Assembly: GCA_020465985.1 (NCBI GenBank)
Contig: JAANYP010007201.1
Span: 620,001-684,000 of the forward strand
DNA length: 64,000 nucleotides
Direction: 5' to 3'
From: Centrapalus pauciflorus
Taxonomy: Eukaryota; Streptophyta; Magnoliopsida; Asterales; Asteraceae
In this document: piece after piece, positions 38,787 to 50,110 of the stretch
Numbering within the stretch: the stretch's first letter is position 1
How the letters are laid out: each line of letters starts with the position of its first letter
The notes under the pieces: generated by a model
Told to the model about the DNA's origin: nothing
What the model saw: the letters and a program-made list of their open reading frames with translations, nothing else
The model's database searches: none
Program-made: the position numbers and the translations under genes

Positions 38787-40889
38787 ATAACACAATTTAA
38801 AACTTAAATATCATATATGATTATATACCATTACAAGGGTGATATCCTGTGAGTAAAAACCATTTGTGAGAAAGATTAAGGAATTTTAATCATTAGAATA
38901 GATTAAAAAAATCCAGATCTCCAAAAAAAAAACACGGTGACAGTTTTATAAACAAGTGCACATCTAATGCCACAAGATTTAACAACAAAAAAAACAAATC
39001 ATAACAAGTAGATGAACTGTTGTAGTTGCTGTTAGAGACTTAGAGTGAGGGGTATGCATACCTTCCTAAAATCATTATTTTGGACATCCCAATACCACAT
39101 CAGTTTTTCTCACTTTCCATTTTCATTCTAAAACTTTTGAAATACTCGTAATTCTCAACTTTTTATCACAATACTCATTACTCCAATTACTTTTTGAGAG
39201 AAAACAAGAGAAGAGGGAAAGAAAGAGTGAGAGAAGCCGTTTGGGGGGTGGGGGGGCGACTTGGCCAAGCCGCAGACTTGCCAGCGGCCTCGGTAACCCA
39301 CCTTGGTTTAACAACTGTTTTTAAGATTGAGCTGCAACTAATGTTGATAATTTTGTAATTCGCAATGTATTATTTATTCCCATCAAACACACTAATTTAA
39401 ATTCCGTTTACCATAAATTTGATTCAGCAATCTATCCAGCGATCAAAAGAATCATACGTCAACCTAACTGGCCCAACAATTTACCACCATTAATATAATT
39501 CATTATGGCCACATTGCACACATCTCTTGTGACTCGCTCAATTGTCATGCTTCATGTGCAAATGTTAACTGACACCGCCATCATGGCCACTCAAATTACA
39601 TACGTATTTATACTTCTAATTAATTCCAAATTCAAAACTTTTGTAAGAACATGCTGCATGCATATATAGCATTATACGAATAATTTATTTTTATTTTTTC
39701 CAAATAAAAAACTGATAATTTCCAAATAAAAAAATTTAGATTTATTATTAACAACATACATACGTAGAAATAAGATGATGTATTTATTAAATGAAAGAAT
39801 ATGGGCCAATGTTGATTCCCGTAATTGTGATCATGACCTAATATAACAACATAATTAACTTGAAAATCGACCAAGTATCATAACATCTCACTATTCCCTA
39901 ATAATGTTTAAAACGATAATCGTTTGCTTTAACATCCCCATTATCCTAAAGGTCATACACATATGAAAAAAAGCTATTCTATAATTAACGCAAGTAAATA
40001 TGAATGATTCGATAAATAAATCATAATGTTGATGTAATAGAAAGGATGGAAGAAGGCATTGATTTGGATTTGAGGTCCATCCATCATATTCATGAATCAT
40101 GTTCGAGGCCAAAAGAAAAGCACTCACACACTACTCTGATAATAATTACATTTACTCACACACATGCCGTGAACACTTATATACTTACCCCCTTTAAATA
40201 CTATTTGCCCCCATCACCTTTGCTGGCCCTTTAAGCTAAGCTAACCCCAGTTTCCTTTTTTTCCCCATCATCTTTTGGATAATTAACTTAACTCACTTTT
40301 TAATCAATGCCAATTATACAAGTATTCATTCACATTTACAAAAGATGACGAATAAAATAATCACCTCATTTTGGATGAATTTGTGTATGGCCTAGAAACC
40401 TCTCTATGTTGATATACCTTTTCTTGTATGAAAATGCCTTATAGATCCTTGTATTTTATTTTTGAATGTCAACTGGTTTTTTATAGGTTTAAAACATTCA
40501 ATTAATGATCATAACTCGAGGCATGTGGACACAAGATTAGGAGTACATAAGAAGAAAGGATCACACTTATACCTGTCCTGGTGTCGTCTCTATTATGGAT
40601 GTGATTGTCTCTGGAGACGTTGGAACGATCCATCAAGATCTGCAATTGTTGGGGCATATAAGGAATTAGCCACTATTATTGTAAAAAGTAAATGGTACAG
40701 GAAAGAAAAGCCAATCCTATTGGGAGGAGGACATTAGACATATTGCCATTTTTTTTACAATTATCATGGATGAAAATAGAACACTATAGCCATCATTTTG
40801 CTCCCTTTTGAAGAGTTTAATGCTATCACAAAAATTGAGAGCAAAGCAAAGCAACCACCAATAAACCAGCAAGACCACTCTAGTATCTC
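38787..40889. other. Intergenic region
   Basis: A GC-rich patch at 39235-39305 includes a G-run and CTTGCCAGCGGCC; it resembles in style the patch at 49.98 kb. The remainder is AT-rich. 40540-40740 has higher complexity and a 91-codon plus-strand frame (40462-40737), but it matches no known family and sits in the upstream region of the next gene. Confidence 0.4.
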
Positions 40890-40899
40890 TATATAAAGA
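40890..40899 (+). promoter_or_regulatory. TATA box of the 41.0-kb gene
   Basis: CTATATAAAG lies about 110 bases upstream of the start codon. It would place transcription start near 40925 and leave an 80-base leader, which fits the polished open frame downstream. Confidence 0.65.
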
Positions 40900-41003
40900 C
40901 CAACTAATACTACCCAAACATCACCCCCATCACATTACCAACAACTACTTTTCTACATTCTTGAATTCGTTGAGTCACACTAAAGCATTAAGAAAAACTT
41001 AGA

Positions 41004-41420
41004 ATGACACTAATGCATTTCCAAATTCTTCTTTTTGTTACTGTTCTAACTGTTATTTCCTTTACTACCACGGAAGCTCAAGATAGAGCTCCTCATGGGC
41101 TTGCTTACGAGAATCCAATGGCTTTTTCACCATCTGCCTACAATTTCTTCCACCCAAAAGTAAACCCACCAAGCATTCAAGATCCATGTGATGAATCCAA
41201 TTGCTCACCACTGCCCATAGCTGCTACAGTTCAATCAACCTTAGCACAGGAAAGCAAATCTCAAAACGAGAAGAGCGGAAGCAAAGTTGGAGCCGGAAGC
41301 ATTGCTGGTCTGATATTTGGTTTTATATTTGTGGTTCTCCTAGCTATGGGTGCCTACTATGTTGTGACCACCCGTCGAACCAACTCTAGCCGAAAAACTA
41401 CAGTTCTACCATCAGTTTGA
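41004..41420 (+). CDS. Small secreted/type I membrane protein, plant-specific, function unknown
   Basis: A single-exon frame of 138 residues. Residues 1-25 form a signal peptide (FQILLFVTVLTVISFTTTEA, cleavage likely after EAQ). A short extracytoplasmic part follows with HGLAYENPMAFSPSAYNFF and a conserved-looking DPCDESNCSPLPIAA containing two cysteines. A Gly-rich hinge GSKVGAGSIAGL leads into one transmembrane helix (LIFGFIFVVLLAMGAYYVV), and a basic tail RRTNSSRKT ends the protein. I have seen similar small plant proteins but know no function. The start is the first ATG after the TATA box and gives a typical signal peptide. Higher GC and codon regularity than the flanks support it. It shares the general layout, not obvious sequence, with the gene at 47.7 kb. 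Confidence 0.82.
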   Translation: MTLMHFQILLFVTVLTVISFTTTEAQDRAPHGLAYENPMAFSPSAYNFFHPKVNPPSIQDPCDESNCSPLPIAATVQSTLAQESKSQNEKSGSKVGAGSIAGLIFGFIFVVLLAMGAYYVVTTRRTNSSRKTTVLPSV

Positions 41421-41993
41421 TGCACTTAAAGACGAGCCTAGAATTTAGTAGATTCTTCTCTTTTGTCTGGCCACCATCCACTTCTTTGGCAATGTACAAT
41501 GCAAGATGTAACATCTTTATTGGTAATTAATGAATGTTATTCTATATTACATCATATCTTTGAACTGATTCACTGTAAAAGCTAAAACAAGGCACAATTC
41601 CATGAAGTAAATATATTATCAGCATCTAAAGCTGCATAACTAAATAACTTAATAACATGGCTGCGATATCTAGATTGGTATGTTGTATGTTTGTAAATTT
41701 CCAACAAGAAATAAATCTAATGCAGCCAGTAAATCTATCTCTGCTGCAGAGTGATCTGGCATGTTCATTCTAAAATTTAACTTTTAACAATGACCCGAAA
41801 AGCATAAATTTGTCAAAATTTAACCAAGAAGACCATCATCCCAACTTGCTGATTTGATCATTCTTAATAAAATTCCACCTGTATCTGTTTCCTACTGTAA
41901 TTTGTAAAGCAGCAAGGTATTAGATGATTAAATCTTAGGATAACTAATTTCAGAATCCAAGGTTAAAAAACACAATATATTCTTATATAGTCG

Positions 41994-42084
41994 TTGTTTG
42001 TATACTACTTAACGGAATCATTAAGAGGCTCGTTCAAAGGTTAAACCACCTCTTAATGATTCCATTCAGCACTAAACAAACAAG
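41994..42084. mobile_element. Short palindromic MITE, first copy
   Basis: About 90 bp with GTTGTTTG at the left and AACAAACAAG at the right. The internal pair is ACGGAATCATTAAGAGG and CCTCTTAATGATTCCATT. The same arrangement occurs at 58195-58284. Confidence 0.75.
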
Positions 42085-42445
42085 GGCATATATATTTATA
42101 AAACAATGAAAACTATCAAGACAGCTTAGAATAGTTATAGATAGATGTGCTGAAAATCAAAAAATCACGAAAATTAACTTGGTGGTGGTCTGAAGGTACA
42201 TTTGCTTTTGGAATTTGGGGGCAAGCAAATATTTATAAAGAATTCATCAAGGAAAAGGTTTGGTTTGCATACGAATGCTCAATATATTGGAAGTCTGTAA
42301 TAATGGTAAATTTTGCAGTGAAAGAGTTGACTGAAAATGATCTCACAGCCAGTGTTGTATGTCAATAATATCATTGCATATGTAGCTCTTAAATCATGAA
42401 GCAAAACATCCTAATGATTTGGTTTTTGTAATTGTTTTTGCATCT

Positions 42446-45400
42446 CTACCATCGTCTCGAGCTAAGCAATTGGACTGCTGGTCCAAAAGTCCAATCCACT
42501 GCTTTGTTCCAATAGTGTCCCAACACGAATTGAGACTCTTTTTCAGCATTAAGCTCTTTCATCTGAGATATTCAACAAAGAAGGCTGACCATCAATAAAG
42601 AAAACAATATTGAACTCCTGGAACCCAAGCTCTATCTTCCAACTTCAATCATGCACCTCCGACCTCTGACATTTATAAGATTCATCTAGCCATCTAGGCA
42701 GCAAATAGAAATGTGACAGGAAGGCTATATCATAAAGGTGTTACGAAAATAAAGCAGCTAAACCAATAGTTGGCTAGAAGTTTTTAGTATATATATACAC
42801 ATCTCTTTACCATGGTTGGTTATTCAGATGTAAAATGTAACAATTTAGGAACACCAAAGGTTGTTCAAGAATTTATTTGGCCTCAAACCAATAGTGCATA
42901 AATCACAACATTCTATCTTAGTGCAAGAGTCTCTAAACTTCACATATTTAGACAATAATGACGTCTACAAAATTCTGGCACCGGTAGTACACTTCTGAAT
43001 TAGATAATCAGAGTTTCATTCAGATGCTTTAGAAATTTTAGTGCATGAAGTTCTCGTAAAACCACATCTTACAACGATCTCATACTTGTTTCACAAAAGG
43101 AGATCACTATGTTCCAGGTAATATAGATCTTATATAGTAGGAGTTATTGCTAAATAACCTTTAGATGCCAGTCAGTGACATTTAACAGCTAGAAAAAGAT
43201 CAAAAACAGTATAGTCAATGTCTCAATGATCTTTAAATATGCTAGACATCTAGTAGTAGTACCTTAACAGAACTGAATCTCAAACACACTACTTTCATCT
43301 GTGGGTTGCCAATGTTTTCATCTCGTGGATTCTGAATCAGGCATATCTCAATTCTCATATTCATTTCAATAACCAAGCTTTACCTTGTAGATGTATGGCT
43401 GTATGCTAAGGACCGAGGAGCCTAACATGTGCATGTCAAAAGAATATATTAAACAAGCTCACTATTCACAAGAGCAAGGTGCAGTCAATAAAGAAACTTC
43501 CTTTGATTCTTTGAATTTGATGATGCATTATATATCAACACCAGAAGATAAAGACTAACAAGAAAAATACAAGACTGCTTTAAACAACTCCTCGCTTATA
43601 AAACAGACCAGAATCTGCTAATAGAGCAATACAGTACATTTTTACGAATGAATAACGATAATAAATTTATAATCATATGTTCATAACTCCTAAATGATAG
43701 TGCATTTAGGGTGCGTTTGGTAGGGGTCTAGGGTGATATTTGAAGGAATGGAAATGAGAAGATTTACATTGTTTTTCTAACCATGCATGAGAAGTGAAAA
43801 TACACTAACCACAAAATTGAATTCCATTCTCTTTCGCAATGTATAGAGTTTATTTAATTCCTCATATTTTGGTAGAGAAACAAGAGAATGCACTTTTAGA
43901 GTTTATTTGATAATCTTTGCTATCAACTTGAGAATCAAGTGAATAAAATATCAAAAAAATATGAGTGATTTGTTTTTCCTCATTTCCATTCCATTCTTCC
44001 ACCTTACCAAACACACCCTTAGGGAAACACCACGTCACAACTGATGTCGTAAATCATGGTTGTCACTTTGTCAGCGATGCGAACTCAAATCTTAGATTAA
44101 TATCAATACCATATTATATCTAGGAATAAAAATTGTCAGCATAATACATCATAACCATATGCACTCAGAGGAGAGAACTTTTACAACAACAATTGTAAAA
44201 AATGTTTTTTCACAAGGTGCACATGTTCAAAAGTACAACGATACACCACAAGTGACAAGCCATTCCATTAGCATTTGAAAATCTCAAACAGTTCGTGTTC
44301 CAACCATCATTCTGACGTATTAGATTCATATGTGCTTCAGCAGGCACTACAAAAAGAACAAGGGGAACAAGAACGACAACTATTCCGCTACCAGTTCTCC
44401 CTTTAACACCAAAGGAGAGGAACCAAAATGACTTCCACATTCTAAACCCAACTAATTCATCGGCTAATATATTTCCGAAAAGTTGGCTTTGAGTTGTTCA
44501 TGCCAGTTATCGTACAATCACTTGTATGCCTTTTAAAAGGCAAATTGCGTGAAATGCAACGTACTTTGCGGCAAGGTTTATTTTGGGATCATTTTAAAAA
44601 AAAAGTAAATCTAAGGGATCATAGTAACCATAAAATGGATTGAATGTGATGTAGAATAGGCAAATAGTTGTAGGCATGTTACCGCGTAAGTTAACTTACA
44701 TTTCCATGTCCTTTGGTTGCCAATTTTACGTCACATATAACTAGTTTCTTTAGTCCCCATAACGTGCATATTTGGAATTATGATCCCCCTTAAATGTATA
44801 TTTATCAAACTATGATCTGTACATTTTGAAAATACAATCCCCAAAATGAACCTTGACCCAAAGTATGTTACACTTTCATGCCATTTTCCCCCTTTAAACA
44901 GACTAAGCTATATCAACACTTTAACTCCTTACACCTGCCCAACTTTCCTTTATATATATCCTCTTTGTCCTTAAAAATACAAACTTTACCATGATGCAAA
45001 AATTTGTGGTTCGGTTATTCAGATTTAAAACTTAACCATTCAGGAACATCAAAGGTTGTTCAAGAATTTATTTGGCATCAAACCAATAGTTGCATAAATC
45101 TCTACATTCTATCTTAGTACAAGAGTCTCTCACATATTTAGACAACAATGACAACTATAGAAATTTTGGTGGTCCTCATAAAAACACATCTTACAACGAT
45201 CTCATATTTGTTTCACAAACGGAGATCACTATGTTCCAGGTAAAATAGATCTTATATAATGGGAGTAATTGCTAACTAACCTTTAGATGCCAGTCAGTTA
45301 CATTTAACAGCTAGAGGAAGATCAAGAAAAGTATAGTCAATGTCTCAATCATCTTTAAGTAAGCTACACTGCTAGACACTTAGTAGTAGTACCTTGACTG

Positions 45401-45696
45401 AATCTCAAACACACTACTTTCATTTACGTTGATTTTGTGCAAGCGTCTTGTAGATGTCTCTGCGTTGCTCAAAAGTATTTAAGTCCGACGAACACACTTC
45501 CCAGGGTAGCGCGGTAGCACCAAGTAGATGCTCCTACATTAACTCCAATTCACACACACACGAAAGAAGAAGACAAACCTATCAATTATGTATGACACAC
45601 ACACACACCGATGTAAATATATTATTATAACGATACATCATGAAAAAGTGAGTGCGTGTGTGAATCGAAGCTAACCTGAGAGAGGATGCTGATCAT
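42446..45696 (-). CDS. Small conserved protein of about 78 residues, probably organelle-targeted
   Basis: Three exons are proposed: 45696-45676 (MISILSQ), 45533-45428 (starting EHLLG, then FEQRRDIYKTLAQNQ) and 42555-42446 (LNAEKESQFVLGHYWNKAVD, then WTFGPAVQLLSSRRW and stop). The total is 237 nt and phases close. The beginning (M-I-S-x-L-x-Q-E-x-L-L-G), the FEQRR block and the W-N-K-A-V-D with a terminal SSRxW resemble a small plant protein family I associate with mitochondria; this is from memory and not certain. The last acceptor (AAG before AGCTT) is the one that keeps phase; an alternative AG seven bases upstream would break the frame. Between G-A-T and F-E-Q the residues are TALPWEVCSSDLNT, whereas the neighbouring frame reads a hydrophobic ATLGSVFVGL. 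This suggests two compensating indels (see findings). The gene might therefore be altered or decaying. Confidence 0.55.
42818..43298. repeat. Segmental duplication, copy 1 (intron of the 42.4-45.7 kb gene)
   Basis: It shares with 45013-45423, in order and orientation, GGTTATTCAGAT, AAAGGTTGTTCAAGAATTTA, TTCTATCTTAGT, CATCTTACAACGATCTCATA, GGAGATCACTATGTTCCAGG, TTTAGATGCCAGTCAGT, TATAGTCAATGTCTCAAT and ATCTCAAACACACTACTTTC. Copy 1 is about 70 bases longer because of internal indels. Confidence 0.9.
43709..44018. mobile_element. Tourist-like (PIF/Harbinger) MITE with TTA target-site duplication
   Basis: A 310-bp element starts GGGTGCGTTTGGTA and ends TACCAAACACACCC. It is flanked on both sides by TTA (43706-43708 and 44019-44021). 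The 3-bp TTA duplication and GGGTGNGTTTGGTA-like end are the hallmarks of Tourist-type MITEs. It lies in the intron between exons 2 and 3 of the small minus-strand gene. Confidence 0.85.
45013..45423. repeat. Segmental duplication, copy 2
   Basis: Direct repeat of 42818-43298, offset by about 2.15 kb. Its right edge stops four bases from the proposed donor of exon 2 (45428), so the duplication breakpoint coincides with the exon border. Confidence 0.9.
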
Positions 45697-45779
45697 GGCA
45701 GTTTTCGCCTCTTAACCCTATGGAACCTCTGATTACAGTGGAAGACGGTATGGGAGGGGGGAAAGTTCGCACCACAAAC

Positions 45780-47619
45780 CACCAATGGAAATCATAAATT
45801 ATAAAGAGTTGTGTTTACGAAACCAAAATTTAATTTCAGTTTTCGGTTTACAGTTTTATGAAGAAAAAAAAAAAAAAGTAAGTTTTTGTAAAAAGTAAAA
45901 ACTTATTTAGATGGTAAATTTTAGATTTAAAAAAATGAAATAGATGGTTATAAAGTAAAAAAAAAATAGGATATGTGATAGATTAGCAAGAAAGTGAAAG
46001 AATGTATTAAAAGTAAATATATGATATGTAATAGAAAAATAAAAAACCAATTATAAAAGGTTGTATTTTAAAAAGTGAAATAAAAATTTCTCAGGATATG
46101 TAATAGAAAAATAAAATAGGAAGTATGAAAAGTAATATTTTAAAAGGTGAAATAAAAATTTAAGAAATTATTTTTTAAGTAAATAAGTTTTTATTTTTTT
46201 TAAAAGTAAGTATAAAAATTTTCAATAACTAAACATACCATAATCAACTTGCTTTACAATTAGACCCCTATGTTATCATAAGATTTATATGTTTAACAAA
46301 GTAACTTTTTAAATGTTATGCATGTGTGTCACACTTTCTTACAAAGACAAAAAGTTATTTGGGTGAGATTGTTTACCAATTTTTCGAAATCAAAAGTTTT
46401 TGATATCTATCATTATATCAATATAGACCGATCTCACTCACTTTATTTGGTAACTTTTGAATTTATAATTAAACAACATTTAAGTTAACCTCCCAAAAAA
46501 CTAAACAATCAGTATCTTTAAAATTAGGAATTAATATATTAAAAAAGAAGAAGAGGCCATTATTCTAAAAGAATAGAAGAATCGACACTATCATCTTCAT
46601 ATTTAAGAACGAATTTCTTTGAACCTAATCATGACATCATCTACATCACGGGATATAGAGTATTTTTTTTCTTTATTGTTTAATTTATTTGATTTTAAGT
46701 CTTTGCAGTTTGACCACGTATATCCATCGTTAGAATTAACCAATATAGTAACATTATTGGTTTAAAGTTTAAACATCTTTTCAAGACTTTTATACAAATT
46801 GAGGAGGTAATATGCAATTATGACGAAAGAGGGAAAGTAAAATTGGTTGCGAATGACTAACATTGTTTGTTAGTTTTTATATTAACTTTACTTGTTGGCT
46901 TTCATATTATATATATCTATTGTCGACGGAGCAGAGAGACTCTATCACGTTACCTGATTACAACCTTTAGATCATATCAACAAAAAAAAAAATCTCAGTC
47001 ATTCAAAATCAGATATTACTTGTTTGATATTTATAAGTTTGTTCTTTTTTATTTTACCTTTCATACTTAGATTATTATAAGTTTGTTTTTTTTGTGGCAA
47101 CGATTAATGATGTCGTAACATTTATGTATTTTTTTTATTATATGATCCAGATGAACTAATCCGAACTTTCGAGGTTTGAATTTTTTTTAGATTCACAAAC
47201 ACTTACGTTGTCATGGTATATTAAATTCCGACCTTTATAAGAAAAAATTATAGATCCGTCACTCGTCTCAAGTGTTACCGTTAGCATTTTCGTAAAACGT
47301 ATAATATAAAATTATTAAAGATGATATTTGCAAACGTGACAAATTGCCAATTTGGATTCAATGGGCAAGACGAGTCAAGATGGCGTGGGGTAAAAAAAAA
47401 AAAAGCTGAGTTAGTACGTATTTGAAAAGGAAATGAAATATTAGTGGTGATTCGAGGGTAAATTTGGTATAACAGTGAATAAAAAGGTGGATTGTCAACG
47501 CCACAGATTCAGTCACCTTTACGCCGCTTCCCAACGACGGCGGTTGATGAAAGAAAACCTAAAACTTTCCACGTTCAATCTCTTCCTTCCTACGTTCCTT
47601 CAACCTTAGATCGATCTAC
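45780..47619. other. Intergenic region between divergent genes
   Basis: AT-rich, with repeated words around 45940-46150 (GATATGTAATAGAAAAATAAAA in two copies, about 46020 and 46096). No genes are recognised. The right-hand 200 bases become GC-richer (47480-47620) and are the likely promoter of the AGP-like gene. Confidence 0.4.
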
Positions 47620-47629
47620 CATATAAACT
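47620..47629 (+). promoter_or_regulatory. TATA box of the AGP-like gene
   Basis: CATATAAACTC lies 47 bases upstream of the ATG, implying a short leader of about 20 bases if normal TATA spacing holds. Confidence 0.5.
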
Positions 47630-47675
47630 CCCCATTCAATTCATTCATCCTTCAACAATCCTTACGATCAAATTA

Positions 47676-48188
47676 ATGGCGATTAACCGATTAATCCTTC
47701 ACGCATTCCTCTTCACACTCTACATTACTCTCGCCTTTTCTTCTTCCGATGAACCGGAATTCTCACCTTCACCCGCTCCCCCTCCACAACTAGGTTCAGA
47801 CGACTCATTTTCAGTAACTTCTTCCTCCTCACCTACGCCATCCATTGATTCACCACCTGCGCCTCCGCCTTCAGATCTCTCTCCTTCTCCATCTTCATCA
47901 TTAGACGCATCTTCGTCTCAGTCACCGTCACCGTCACCGTCACCGTCATCATTGCCATCACCATCACCATCACCGTCTGAGGCTAGTGATATCCCCATCG
48001 ATATGAACAGTGAAGAACCCAAGGACTCGTCGTCGGGAGGGATGAGCGGAGGGAAGAAGGCAGGGGTTGCGTTTGGAGTGATTGCGGCAGCGTGTTTTGT
48101 TGGATTCGGAGGAATTTTGTGCCGGAAACGCCAACAGAATATTCGGCGAGCACGGTACAGTCAAGCAGCAAGACTGGAGTTTATCTAG
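47676..48188 (+). CDS. Ser/Pro-rich arabinogalactan-like protein with a transmembrane anchor
   Basis: A single-exon protein of 170 residues. A signal peptide (residues 1-23, LHAFLFTLYITLAFSSS) is followed by about 75 residues dominated by Ser-Pro and Ala-Pro-Pro modules, including an SPSPSPSPS run. Such glycomodules are prolyl-hydroxylated and arabinogalactosylated in plant walls. After an acidic linker (DIPIDMNSEEPKDSS) and a Gly-rich GGMSGGKKAG hinge, a single hydrophobic helix VAFGVIAAACFVGFGGILC precedes a basic tail CRKRQQNIRRARYSQAARLE. The layout (signal, AGP-type ectodomain, membrane helix, short cytosolic tail) suggests a cell-surface protein. A GPI anchor is unlikely because of the basic tail. 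A specific function cannot be given. The ATG follows a TATA box and gives a proper signal peptide. Confidence 0.85.
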   Translation: MAINRLILHAFLFTLYITLAFSSSDEPEFSPSPAPPPQLGSDDSFSVTSSSSPTPSIDSPPAPPPSDLSPSPSSSLDASSSQSPSPSPSPSSLPSPSPSPSEASDIPIDMNSEEPKDSSSGGMSGGKKAGVAFGVIAAACFVGFGGILCRKRQQNIRRARYSQAARLEFI

Positions 48189-48777
48189 ATAAGTTTTTGA
48201 AAATTGAATTTGATCGAGTTGGAACAACACATCAATCACACTCTACGTACACAAATAGATCTAGATCTACACATTCAAAGAATCATATACTACGATTAAA
48301 CATTCATAGCATTGGTTTCACGTTCCAATAACAGTTGTCTGCTACTCTGAATTGTTGGTTAGAGATAGCTGCCATAGATCATTGTTCGTTAGTGATAAAA
48401 TTTGATCAGTGGGGATCGATCATCATAAAAACAAATTATATGTTGAAGTAAAACTTTTGATATTAATTGTTTTGATTAATTTCTTGATTATATATATTCT
48501 GTTATGATGTTGTTTTATCTCATCATATTTTGATTTCAGCATCATCAACTATGTCTCATGAATGTATTATTCTTTCATGCATCATGCGTGTTGTGATCGA
48601 TGTTGATGAGTAATTTCTTAACATTCGATCGTAATCAATTGGGTGGAGTTCGATCTACTCTACTCTTGACTTCCTTTTCTTGATAATCTCATTTCTTTCT
48701 ATATAGAAGAGTTCCACTTTATATATATTTCTAAATCTATGCCAATATAAACAAACTCACGCATCCATCATATACTA
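48189..48777. other. 3' flank of the AGP-like gene
   Basis: Contains the likely 3' UTR and then AT-rich DNA. No further features are recognised. Confidence 0.4.
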
Positions 48778-49181
48778 CTAGTTTATTAACTTGTGTATTA
48801 CACGGATAATTTTAATAATTTTTTTTTTCATAAAAGCTATATAAACTTAAAACAAAAAATTAATATCCAAACTAAAAATTAATATCCAAACTTTTAATAC
48901 TAATGATATTTAATATATCTTATTATAATTAGTATGTATAAATCATTTAAACAAAAAAAAAACTATTTATTAATAACTTTTAAGTTTATTATTAGTGTTA
49001 TAGTTATTATTATAATTATTAATCAAAAAAGTATTTGTATATTGTTTGTTGTGATTTTGAGTAATTTAAGGAATTAAATAGAAATTTGTTAGATATACGT
49101 GACAATCCCATGTTAAGCCAATTGGCGTCCTATCTAGATGCCATGTGGCATCTAGTTACTCATATAATAGAATAGATAGAT
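48778..49181. mobile_element. Non-autonomous element, CTAGTTTATTAAC..ACACGG family
   Basis: It starts CTAGTTTATTAACTTGTGTA then TTACACGG, and ends GTTACTCATATAATAGAATA then GATAGATT. The 3' part has CCAATTGGCGTCC and a direct ATGCCATGTGGCATCTAG palindrome. Ends and 3' palindrome are like those at 26651-26923 and the fragment near 6395-6501. Confidence 0.6.
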
Positions 49182-49915
49182 TATTGTGAATAACTTACGG
49201 GTTTTACGGAGGAGGCTTTTGGGTTGAATAGAGGAGCGTGCATGGTTTTGAAAACCAAATCTGACGTGCAAACTTTTAAAATCTTAACTGATTCGACCGC
49301 TTTCTAAGACCGGATGATGTCATAAAATTTAAATAATCTATAAATTTCAAAAATTTGTAAAATTTTTGATGTATTCTAGAAATATATTTATTATTGATAT
49401 ATTAATTTCTAAGTTTTATAATATAAACAAACATGCATTTAGAAAAAAATAATAGAGAAAAGTGTAGAAGAAAACGCCTTAATCAAACCCAAGGGAAAAA
49501 AGAATTTACGGTTTTGACAGGTTTTGTAATGAACCAAACCAAATGCCAATTCATCAAATTTAACCAATTGGTCCGGTTTAGTACTTATAAATTTTGTTTT
49601 GAAAAGTAAAATTGGCTATAATTTTTAACCTACATAATCATCTCATGTTTAGGTGCTGTTTTTAAGAGGTTTAAAATACTTAAATGTTTGAAATCTGAAA
49701 CCACGTCTAAAATTTAAAAGATTACCTTAAAATCTGAAGTCTGAAATTTAGAAACCAGCCTTAAAGTCTAAATTCCGAAAACTTAAGATTATTATTTAAA
49801 TATTAAGTTATTAATTATGTATATATTATACTTAATTAATTTATATAACTAACATATTTAATTAATTAAATTGAATAAACGAGACTCTCATACTACACAC
49901 TAGTACATCATTTAC
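49182..49915. other. AT-rich intergenic region
   Basis: No gene is recognised. 49650-49800 has repeated AAATCTGAA/AAAGTCTAAA words of no clear origin. Confidence 0.35.
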
Positions 49916-50110
49916 CTATAGTTGGTGATATATATATACTTCAACGAGACTCTCCTCCTTAAGGCTAAACGGAGTACACAAGCCGCTAGCAGCGGCCTTG
50001 CCACCTAGGAGAGAACCCCGGCGGCTACACCGCCCCCCTCTGCGGCCCCGCGAAAAATCGTCCCCGCTCGGCCTTCCTTCCCCGCTTCTCCCTTCTTCTT
50101 CCCCCTTTTT
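49916..50110. other. GC-rich patch with palindromes, probable transposon piece
   Basis: In AT-rich surroundings this block is strongly GC-rich, with the palindrome GCCGCTAGCAGCGGC near 49982. It is bordered by poly-C/T runs. The 85-codon minus-strand frame is low-complexity (Gly/Arg/Glu) and not called. Its likely nature is a transposon terminal domain, on composition alone. Confidence 0.3.

Noticed and set aside
40462..40737. 91-codon plus-strand frame
   Set aside because: Just upstream of the 41.0-kb gene, no recognisable domain, no promoter of its own.
44210..44440. 76-codon minus-strand frame with a hydrophobic stretch
   Set aside because: It sits in the intron of the small minus-strand gene; the hydrophobic segment alone is not enough and no splice or homology support is seen.
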